From contig NZ_LN907858.1 in NCBI RefSeq assembly GCF_001460635.1, forward strand, positions 186,001-250,000: a stretch of 64,000 bases of DNA. Direction: 5' to 3'. Below the pieces are notes generated by a model that ran no database searches, was not told the origin of the DNA, and was given only the letters and a program-made list of their open reading frames with translations. Shown piece after piece: positions 45,524 through 52,072 of the stretch. Within the stretch, counting starts at the first letter, position 1, and each line of letters starts with the position of its first letter. The position numbers were made by a program, and so were the translations under genes. Source of the DNA: Helicobacter typhlonius (GTDB taxonomy: Bacteria; Campylobacterota; Campylobacteria; Campylobacterales; Helicobacteraceae).

Positions 45524-45598
45524 TGGTGACCCCTAGGGGATTCGAACCCCTGTAGCCACCGTGAAAGGGTGGTATCCTAACCGTTAGATGAAGGGGCC
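45524..45598 (-). tRNA. tRNA-Glu(UUC)
   Basis: Minus strand: acceptor GGCCCCT/AGGGGTC with one G-T pair, D-arm TCATCTAACGGTTAGGA, anticodon loop CTTTCAC (TTC), T-arm GGGGTTCGAATCCCC, encoded CCA. Second tRNA-Glu in the window. Confidence 0.95.
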
Positions 45599-45611
45599 AC
45601 TTTAACTTTGG

Positions 45612-45687
45612 TGGTGACCCGTGTTGGATTCGAACCAACGGCCCATTCCTTAAAAGGGAATTGCTCTACCAACTGAGCTAACGGGTC
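45612..45687 (-). tRNA. tRNA-Lys(UUU)
   Basis: Minus strand: acceptor GACCCGT/ACGGGTC, D-arm TAGCTCAGTTGGTAGA, anticodon loop CTTTTAA (TTT), T-arm TGGTTCGAATCCA, encoded CCA. First gene of the tRNA operon. Confidence 0.95.
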
Positions 45688-45790
45688 ATCATTGCCCTTA
45701 CATCTTTAGTATCTTTTGTCCCGCTGCCCATAACCAAACTGCCTCAAAACAGCCTATCTCATAATGAACCCTAGGACACAAAAGAGCGGA

Positions 45791-45819
45791 ATTATAGTGA
45801 GTTTAGCCTAATTTGTCAA
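45791..45819 (-). promoter_or_regulatory. Promoter of the tRNA operon
   Basis: On the minus strand TTGACA (plus 45814-45819) and TATAAT (plus 45791-45796) are separated by exactly 17 bases, a full vegetative consensus that is unusual in Helicobacter, where -35 boxes are weak. It points at tRNA-Lys with a leader of about 95 bases. The rest of the 45688-45958 gap shows nothing else. Confidence 0.75.
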
Positions 45820-45958
45820 GAGTGCGTCCATAAGCAACTTAAGAAATAAAACCATAGAATCTCAAAGCATATAAACACTTTGCGCTGCTTAAACTTGTAA
45901 GCTGATACCACAGATTTTAGCTCGCTGCCTTATCTCAAGCTTTATGTGGATCTAAATT

Positions 45959-46465
45959 TTATGAATCTAAAAGCGCAAGGAGCATTTCAAGTGCTTTAGC
46001 GCAAGTTTGGGACTGCACCTCTATGCGCCCTCCGTCAAAATGACAAAGTTCTATATGCGCACGCTCTCCTTTGTGCTGCACACCAATATATACGCTCCCC
46101 ACGGGCTTACTCTCACTTCCTCCAGTGGGACCAGCGATTCCACTTGTGGCTAGTGCCACATCTGCGCCACTTTGCTTGAGAATCCCCTCACACATTGCCC
46201 TAACCACAGGTTCACTCACTGCACCAAAACGAGTAAGATTCTCCTCGCTTACATTGAGCCAAGAAGCTTTAATCGCATTGGCATAACTTATCATCGCCCC
46301 ATCAAGAATCTCACTCGCACCACTAAGCATTGTAAAATGATAGCTTAAAAGCCCACCAGTGCAGCTTTCAGCTATGCCGACTTTCATTCCCCTTTGAGCT
46401 AAAATCTCGCTTACTCTCTGTGCCAAATCACTATGTAATATGACAAAATCGTTATTCGGCTTCAT
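45959..46465 (-). CDS. pncC: Nicotinamide-nucleotide amidase (CinA C-terminal domain)
   Basis: Deamidates NMN to nicotinate mononucleotide in NAD recycling. 168 residues, only the CinA C-terminal domain: GIAESCTGGLLSYHFTMLSG near 28 (catalytic Ser), MISYANAIKASWLNV, and TSGIAGPTGGSESKPVGSVYIG (in two parts, TSGIAGPTGG and KPVGSVYIG) near 108. The N-terminal MoaB-like domain of full CinA is absent. Starts after AAAGGGG. Divergent from ppk2. Confidence 0.9.
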   Translation of the reverse strand: MKPNNDFVILHSDLAQRVSEILAQRGMKVGIAESCTGGLLSYHFTMLSGASEILDGAMISYANAIKASWLNVSEENLTRFGAVSEPVVRAMCEGILKQSGADVALATSGIAGPTGGSESKPVGSVYIGVQHKGERAHIELCHFDGGRIEVQSQTCAKALEMLLALLDS

Positions 46466-46555
46466 TTTGCAACCCCTTTACTATAGTTTAAGCTTGCTTT
46501 TTGTTCAAAAATAATACAATTTAGAGCATAAATTTTGCCTAAAAAGGAGGAAAAG

Positions 46556-47659
46556 ATGGGAAAGCAAGAAAGACAAATTGTCATTAGACCAGAGAATGAG
46601 GGCAATATTCGGGAGATTTATAAGTCTAAAAACGGGCGTATGAAAGAGGATTTTTACCTTGAGGAGCTTACAAAACTGCAAATTGAACTTTTAAAACTGC
46701 AAAATTGGGTGAAAAAAACCAATCAAAAAATCGTCATCATTATGGAGGGACGCGATGCAGCAGGTAAGGGTGGCACAATTAAAGCTCTTACAAGCCATAT
46801 GAATCCACGAGGTTGCCGTGTAGTGGCACTAAATAAACCTACTGAAACAGAAAAAACAGAATGGTATTTCAAACGCTACATTAGCACATTGCCAAGCGGA
46901 GGGGAGATTGTCTTTTATGATCGCAGCTGGTATAACAGAGCAGGAGTAGAAAAAGTAATGGAGTTTTGCTCTCAAGATCAATATAGAGAGTTTATTACTC
47001 AAGTTTCAAATCTTGAGCAAATGCTGATTTCAAGCGGCACAATGATTTTCAAATATTTTCTTGATGTGGGCAGAGAGGAGCAAAAGCGTAGAATCTTACG
47101 CCGCAAAACTGATCCACTTAGAATGTGGAAACTAAGCCCCATTGATGGCAAGTCACTTGATTTGTGGAATGAATACACCGAAGCGTTTGAAAAAATGTTT
47201 GCACGCACACATACGCACATATGCCCTTGGACGATTGTTAATACCAATGATAAAAAGCGCGCGAGACTCAATATTGCACGTGATATTTTGAGTAAAATTG
47301 ACTATGAGGGCAAAGATCAAACTGCCGTGTGCTTACTACCTGATCCTAGCATTGTGTGGGTGTATTCTCAATATCAAACCGCACATCTTGATCCGACAAA
47401 AGAGGTTCAAAAGCAGCTCAAAGAGCTTAAAGAAATAAAAGAGGCGGAAAAAAAGGAAAGAAAAGCACAAAAAGCACTAGCAGAAAAGGTGGAAAAAGCC
47501 GAGAAAGAAAGGACAAAAGAGGAGAAGCAAAAGACTAAGCAAGAAGCCAACAAGGAAAAGGAAGTTAAGGCTGAAAGCAAACCCAAAAATGAGCCCAAAG
47601 CTAAAAGTGCTACCAAAGCAGAATCTGCTAAAGCTGATACTACGCCCACAAAATCATAA
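46556..47659 (+). CDS. ppk2: Polyphosphate kinase 2 with a charged C-terminal tail
   Basis: Transfers phosphate between polyphosphate and nucleotides. The catalytic domain occupies about residues 25-265: Walker A MEGRDAAGKGGTIKALTS, Walker B EIVFYDRSWYNRAGVE, and lid RRKTDPLRMWKLSPIDGKS. Residues about 275-367 are an Ala/Lys/Glu-rich low-complexity helix (repeats like KEEKQKTKQEANKEK, then KAKSATKAESAKAD) that ordinary PPK2 proteins lack. ATG 46556 is chosen because AAGGAGG is 5 bases upstream; the longer reading starts at a poor site. Divergent from pncC. Confidence 0.9.
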   Translation: MGKQERQIVIRPENEGNIREIYKSKNGRMKEDFYLEELTKLQIELLKLQNWVKKTNQKIVIIMEGRDAAGKGGTIKALTSHMNPRGCRVVALNKPTETEKTEWYFKRYISTLPSGGEIVFYDRSWYNRAGVEKVMEFCSQDQYREFITQVSNLEQMLISSGTMIFKYFLDVGREEQKRRILRRKTDPLRMWKLSPIDGKSLDLWNEYTEAFEKMFARTHTHICPWTIVNTNDKKRARLNIARDILSKIDYEGKDQTAVCLLPDPSIVWVYSQYQTAHLDPTKEVQKQLKELKEIKEAEKKERKAQKALAEKVEKAEKERTKEEKQKTKQEANKEKEVKAESKPKNEPKAKSATKAESAKADTTPTKS

Positions 47660-47688
47660 ATTTCTCTTTTAATCCTCCTTAAACCAAA

Positions 47689-47712
47689 AGAGGGCTTAAC
47701 CCAAAGCCCTCT
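47689..47712. terminator. Intrinsic terminator downstream of ppk2
   Basis: AGAGGGCTT and AAGCCCTCT form a perfect 9-pair stem with a 6-base loop, 30 bases after the ppk2 stop. On the minus strand it is followed by TTTTGG, on the plus strand by AAAACC, so it may work best against transcription from the right (the remnant gene). Confidence 0.7.
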
Positions 47713-47852
47713 AAAACCTCCTTTATCCATTTTCGAAATGAAACAGGATATTCTGTAATATCAAGCTTTTGAAGCAATTTTAGAGAGAAAATAAATAACA
47801 ATACCTTTGAAAATTTTAAGCAACTTTATAGGGAATTTGGAATTGATAGGGT

Positions 47853-47984
47853 TCATTGCGTATATTGCATTATGCTTTGAGCGATTGATCTTACATCAAT
47901 CACAGGAAAGTTTGCTTGAGTGCAGCTAAAGCCTATGCTTAAGCAAAAAACAATCTTAAGTAGTCTTAGTCGTGGTGCTTTCAT
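47853..47984 (-). pseudogene. Short VirB5/TrbJ-like N-terminal remnant
   Basis: AAGGAGAAAAG precedes an ATG at 47984. The 43-residue product has a signal peptide (LLKIVFCLSIGFSCTQANF) and then PVIDVRSIAQSIMQYTQ before a stop. The PV-x-D-x-x-x-I-A-Q pattern right after a signal is what TrbJ/VirB5-type conjugation proteins look like at the start, and those are around 220-250 residues. No continuation is convincing in any frame. The evidence is a short match by eye. Remaining parts of the 47713-48118 gap hold only an inverted repeat at about 48092-48120. Confidence 0.35.
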
Positions 47985-48118
47985 CTTTTCTCCTTAGAAT
48001 ATAAGAGTAAAGATGAGTTATCTCTTTTAATGTCGCTTATGATTATAGCGTAAAAGATTTAAGAAGTTAAGTAAAGGAAGTAAATCAGCTTAGGCATTAC
48101 ATTATAGAGATGTAATGC

Positions 48119-48627
48119 CTAAGCGTGAGTTAAAAAGTTATTTCTTATCGTATTTTTTGTTTCTTCTGCAAACTTAGAAGAATCATTTGTTGTAAATGTT
48201 TTTGATTTGCTAAAAATAAATTTACATAGTGCGTGATTATCAACACTTTTTTTGAATGTTTAGATATATCAAAATCTTGCTTTTCAAGCTTTTTAACAGC
48301 CTTTTTATATAATTCTACCAAAGCACCAATCTCTTTTCTATCGTAATTGATTTTGTTAGATTCGTCTCTTGTGCTACTTGGGTCGAGTATATCATTACTA
48401 CCATAATAAGCAATCTTATTTTTATGATAATATTGCTTACACGCTTCTATGTTTTTCTTATCATTGACATTATCTTTAACAATATCATCTGGAGACTTTA
48501 CTACTCCTACCTTTTTTCCTGCTTCTAAAGTCTTTCCTAGTCCTTTTGTAACACCTCCTAAGTCAAAAGCACTTACTCCTGTAAGTAAAACACTCAATGC
48601 AATTACTCCAACTACACTCTTTTTCAT
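48119..48627 (-). pseudogene. Secreted protein with a frameshift in an A7 tract
   Basis: Signal peptide (VVGVIALSVLLTGVSA, cut near 20), then a Gly/Lys-rich segment and a charged helical body (KNIEACKQYYHKNKIAYYG, EIGALVELYKKAVKKLEKQD). As written the frame changes at seven As (plus T7 at about 48247-48253) into VLIITHYVNLFLANQ and stops at 48145 after 160 residues. One extra A gives SKKSVDNHALCKFIFSKSKT and then TTNDSSKFAEETKNTIRNN, ending at 48119, which reads much more like the rest of the protein. Family not recognised. AAGGAG-type ribosome site before ATG. The product is probably periplasmic. Confidence 0.55.
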
Positions 48628-48802
48628 TTTTTCTCCTTATGATAAAAGCAAAATTTAAGCCTCCGCTATAACAAAAAAACAAATAAAAACTTTATTTTGT
48701 TTCATTCTTTCATATTACGATATAAGCACTCTGCAATCTTTTGTATATTTTTAATAAAGATTCTTATGTTACAATACACACAAATGTTTTTTAAGGAATC
48801 TT

Positions 48803-49132
48803 ATGGAATTTAAAGGAAAGAATAACCCAAGCCTTGCCAATCCACTTTATGCCGAGGATTTGGACGAGAGCTTTTGTATTATTGATATTCGCTACCCCGA
48901 GGATTACGCGCTTTGCCATATTAAAGATTCTCTGCAGCTGAATAATCCTTATGATGTGTATGCACATATCAAAAAAAATCCAAACCAAAAATACGCCCTT
49001 GTGTGCTACTCGGGACATACCGCGAGTATTTTAGGCAGTGAGCTTGTGGAGGAGGGCTTAGAGAATATTTATTATTATGATGATGAGTTTAGCACACTTG
49101 CAAACGCGCATATTCAACTCATCAGCAAATAA
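48803..49132 (+). CDS. Single-domain rhodanese
   Basis: 109 residues, one rhodanese domain: IIDIRYPEDYALCHIKDSLQ (about 26-45) and the active-site loop VCYSGHTASILGSEL with Cys near 66, so probably an active sulfurtransferase. No signal peptide. TAAGGA precedes the ATG. It is 37 bases upstream of plsY and may be cotranscribed. Confidence 0.85.
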   Translation: MEFKGKNNPSLANPLYAEDLDESFCIIDIRYPEDYALCHIKDSLQLNNPYDVYAHIKKNPNQKYALVCYSGHTASILGSELVEEGLENIYYYDDEFSTLANAHIQLISK

Positions 49133-49169
49133 TGCTATAATCGCACATTACATTAACAAAGGATTATAA

Positions 49170-49844
49170 ATGAGTGTCTTATCAAGTCTGCTCTATGTCT
49201 TTTCAAATATCAATGTGATTTTTTATGTCCTTGCCTTTATTGTGGGTGGGATTCCATTCGGGTGGCTATTGCTTAAGGTGCTTTATAAGACTGATATTCG
49301 CCAAATTGGCTCGGGCAGTATCGGCGCGACAAATGTCTATCGCACCCTCAAAGAACGAGATGAAAAAAAGGCAAAGCCCCTCTCTATCCTCACTATTGTG
49401 CTTGATGCGAGCAAGGGTTTGATAATGGTCGCACTCGCAAAGGCAGTAGGACTAAGCTATGAAACACAATGGGCAATCGCGCTCTTAGCTATTATAGGAC
49501 ATTGTTATAGCCCTTATCTTGGATTTAAAGGAGGCAAGGGCGTGGCTACCGCTATTGGTTCGGTGCTGTTGCTTATTCCTGTGGAGGGGATTTGTGGGTT
49601 GATTGTGTGGGGGATTGTGGGCAAAGTGTTTAAAATCTCCTCGCTCTCCTCGCTCATTGGCGTTCTAAGCGGTATCGTGCTTACTTTTGTTATCCCTTAT
49701 ATTTTGCCCCTGCCAGATAGTATTTCTATTGTCGCACAGATTCACACGCACACGCCTGTGGTGCTTATCGGGCTATTTATCCTTTATACGCATATTCCTA
49801 ACATCAAGCGACTTTTTAGCGGACAAGAAGGTAAGGTGCTGTGA
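49170..49844 (+). CDS. plsY: Acyl-phosphate:glycerol-3-phosphate acyltransferase PlsY
   Basis: Integral inner-membrane enzyme making lysophosphatidic acid. 224 residues, about five helices, with the three family motifs: IGSGSIGATNVYRTL near 45, GHCYSPYLGFKGGKGVATAIG near 108 (two parts), and a final HIPNIKRLFSGQE. AAAGGATTATAA precedes the ATG. folB follows 46 bases later, as in H. pylori. Confidence 0.94.
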   Translation: MSVLSSLLYVFSNINVIFYVLAFIVGGIPFGWLLLKVLYKTDIRQIGSGSIGATNVYRTLKERDEKKAKPLSILTIVLDASKGLIMVALAKAVGLSYETQWAIALLAIIGHCYSPYLGFKGGKGVATAIGSVLLLIPVEGICGLIVWGIVGKVFKISSLSSLIGVLSGIVLTFVIPYILPLPDSISIVAQIHTHTPVVLIGLFILYTHIPNIKRLFSGQEGKVL

Positions 49845-49890
49845 GTTTGCGTTCTAGTGAAAGCATATCGCAATAAAGGTGTGAGATTCT

Positions 49891-50232
49891 ATGAATACGG
49901 AATCTATCACGCTTCATATTGAGAATCTCTCCCTTGAGACGATTATTGGCGTGTTGCCTAAGGAGCGCATCGCAGCTCAAAGGCTTCTTATAGAGGCGCA
50001 TATTACCTATGAATATAGCGGTGAATATCTCAATTATGTGCATATTTGTGAATCTATTACCCAATGCCTACAAAATGGCGCATACGAACTTTTAGAATCC
50101 GCCCTTACAGACATAGCAAATGAGCTTAAAAAGCATTTTGTGTGTATCACACATCTCACACTTTGTATCAAAAAGCCCGATATTCTCGCTCCTTGTGTCG
50201 TTGGCGCAAGTATTTCACGCGATTTCACTTAA
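49891..50232 (+). CDS. folB: Dihydroneopterin aldolase
   Basis: Folate-pathway aldolase. 113 residues: IENLSLETIIGVLPKERIAAQ (Glu and the IG-loop near 19-26), YLNYVHICESITQCLQ with a catalytic-type Tyr, and the C-terminal KKPDILAP motif with Lys. The last codon is part of a hairpin shared with the convergent gene. Confidence 0.88.
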   Translation: MNTESITLHIENLSLETIIGVLPKERIAAQRLLIEAHITYEYSGEYLNYVHICESITQCLQNGAYELLESALTDIANELKKHFVCITHLTLCIKKPDILAPCVVGASISRDFT

Positions 50233-50256
50233 GATTCATAACCATAGAATCTAAGT
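50227..50256. terminator. Hairpin of inverted AGATTC copies between convergent genes
   Basis: ACTTAAGATTC (50227-50237) pairs with GAATCTAAGT (50247-50256), ten pairs with one bulged A and a 9-base loop. It overlaps the stops of folB and of the UlaG-like gene, so it can act for both. It uses the genome's common AGATTCT motif in inverted pair. Confidence 0.5.
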
Positions 50257-51270
50257 AAGTTGTCCCCACCAACGCATAGTGTTTATATTTTCCCAAAGCG
50301 GCAAAATTTCACCAATACGAGGCGTCAAAAGCAAGAATGGGTAATCTTTGTTTCCTAAATCATAGAGTGCGCAAAGAGATTCTAAAGGTTGTGTAAAATG
50401 ATGAGGAGCAAGGGCAAACTTGCTATTATGAATAGGCATAAGCCTTTTGCATTTGATGTCAATAGCCGCCTGTAAGGTTTCGTGTGGGAAGAGATGATTT
50501 TGCGCCCAGCGCATATTGTATTGCCCATTTTCGATAAAGGCAAAATCAAAGCCTCCAAAACGCTCACCAAATACCCTAAAATGTTCGCCATAGCCACTAT
50601 CGCCACTGCAAAAGATATTTTTACCCCTGCTTTGTAGCACAAAACACGCCCATAAACTCATATTTTTATCAAACAACGAACGTGTAGAATAATGCCTTGT
50701 AGGCAGGGCGTGAATTGTGAGATTCTCAATTTCAATATTTTGCCCCCATTCTAACTCAATAATGGATTTTATCCCCCATTTGTGCAATATTTTCCCTATG
50801 CCAAGCGGAACAATAGCACATTTTATTTTATCCTTGAGGGCAAGAATACTTGCCTTGCTCAAATGGTCATAGTGATTATGTGTGATAATAAGATAATCAA
50901 TACTGCTAAAATCACTTGCACTAAAAATATCAGCTCCATTAAATGCGCGAAACATATATGGCAGGGGTGAGGCATTATCCCCGATTAATGGGTCAAAAAG
51001 TATGCTTTTACTATCAAGCCACAGCATATAAGAGGAATGCCCAAACCACACAAAACTATCCTGTGCGGGCATATTGTAAAGATTGCTTTTTATGCTCGGT
51101 ATGGTAATATGCTTATGGGGGAGAAAAGATTTAAATAAAAATCGCATTATAGAATCTTCATAATGGCTGTAAGATTCTATAATGTGCTGCTCCTTAGCAC
51201 CAACAGGCTTAAGCGTTTGAGTAGGATATACGATAGGGTCATTTTCGAATCTGCGCGAATGCTTCAGCAT
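50251..51270 (-). CDS. UlaG/NAPE-PLD-like metallo-hydrolase
   Basis: About 339 residues with a metallo-beta-lactamase fold: FVWFGHSSYMLWLDSKSILFDP near 75 (two parts), THNHYDHLSK (HxHxDH zinc motif near 130), GDSGYG near 205 and PIHNSKFAL near 265. This is the UlaG/NAPE-PLD-like branch rather than a beta-lactamase. Substrate unknown. ATG 51268-51270 has AGGGAG very close (2 bases); an upstream TTG at 51288 is the alternative. Convergent with folB. Confidence 0.8.
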   Translation of the reverse strand: MLKHSRRFENDPIVYPTQTLKPVGAKEQHIIESYSHYEDSIMRFLFKSFLPHKHITIPSIKSNLYNMPAQDSFVWFGHSSYMLWLDSKSILFDPLIGDNASPLPYMFRAFNGADIFSASDFSSIDYLIITHNHYDHLSKASILALKDKIKCAIVPLGIGKILHKWGIKSIIELEWGQNIEIENLTIHALPTRHYSTRSLFDKNMSLWACFVLQSRGKNIFCSGDSGYGEHFRVFGERFGGFDFAFIENGQYNMRWAQNHLFPHETLQAAIDIKCKRLMPIHNSKFALAPHHFTQPLESLCALYDLGNKDYPFLLLTPRIGEILPLWENINTMRWWGQLT

Positions 51271-51397
51271 ATCTCCCTCTCGTATCAAGTGTGTAAAAAT
51301 TTAGAAAAACAACCTCTTTAAACTCAAAGGCAAGATTCACTTCACAACCTTTGCACCCTCATTTTTAAGCATTATGGATTGAATAAACCCTTTTATC

Positions 51398-52057
51398 CTA
51401 CATCTCGCAGCAGTGAGGTTTTTCTGTGGTGATAGGCAATCCTAAATCTTTCCACGCATTAAATCCTCCCACGAGACGATAAAGCTGCGTGTAGCCAAGA
51501 TGTTTAGCCCACATAATGCCTATGTGCGCACTTCCCATAGGCGCATAGATATGCTCCCCGCTGTCATAAAAGACGATTTTTGCGTCTTTATTTTCTCCAA
51601 GTAGATGGATAAATTCTTCTTGTGGGCGCGAAAGCGCATCAGCTTCCCAATTCCACTCGCTCCCATTGTCATTAAGCGTTGGGCTAATGGCAAATTCAAA
51701 ATGCTTTGCATTAGGGATTAGCCCTAGATTATAAATACCGCGAGGCAGGGTAGAGATAATCACAAATTCACCATTATGCGCGTTTAGCTCATTTGGTGTG
51801 ATGAGTGTATAGCCACTCGTTGCGGCACGAGAAATGAGCGAAGCGGTATCCTCGATGAGATTGTGCGCTATGCCACTTTGCAGGAGTGAATCCTGTATCA
51901 TTTTTGCGCCCGCCTCATCACCAGCCGCCCTTTTCTCTGTGAGTGCCACTACCTGCGGATAAATATCGACAAACTTAGCACTAGTATTCTTTTCATCTTT
52001 TGAATCTGCACAGCCCCAAAACATTAGGCATAGTGCAAACATAAGCATTTTTTTCAT
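51398..52057 (-). CDS. Rhodanese-fold lipoprotein, probably inactive
   Basis: 219 residues with a lipoprotein signal (FALCLMFWGC, Cys near 16). The C-terminal half is rhodanese-like (GIYNLGLIPNAKHFEF, then FYDSGEHIYAPMGSAHIGIM, ending LVGGFNAWKDLGLPI), but the loop that should start with the catalytic Cys has Asp-Ser (YDSGEH). It therefore likely binds rather than transfers sulfur. It ends in HCCEM. TAAGGAG precedes it, 15 bases after the valS stop, so it is cotranscribed with valS. Confidence 0.72.
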   Translation of the reverse strand: MKKMLMFALCLMFWGCADSKDEKNTSAKFVDIYPQVVALTEKRAAGDEAGAKMIQDSLLQSGIAHNLIEDTASLISRAATSGYTLITPNELNAHNGEFVIISTLPRGIYNLGLIPNAKHFEFAISPTLNDNGSEWNWEADALSRPQEEFIHLLGENKDAKIVFYDSGEHIYAPMGSAHIGIMWAKHLGYTQLYRLVGGFNAWKDLGLPITTEKPHCCEM

Positions 52058-52072
52058 TTTTTCTCCTTAATT

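Noticed and set aside
45296-45687. Attachment-site duplication for an element integrated at the tRNA cluster
   Set aside because: I looked for a second copy of tRNA 3' ends around 42-49 kb and saw none.
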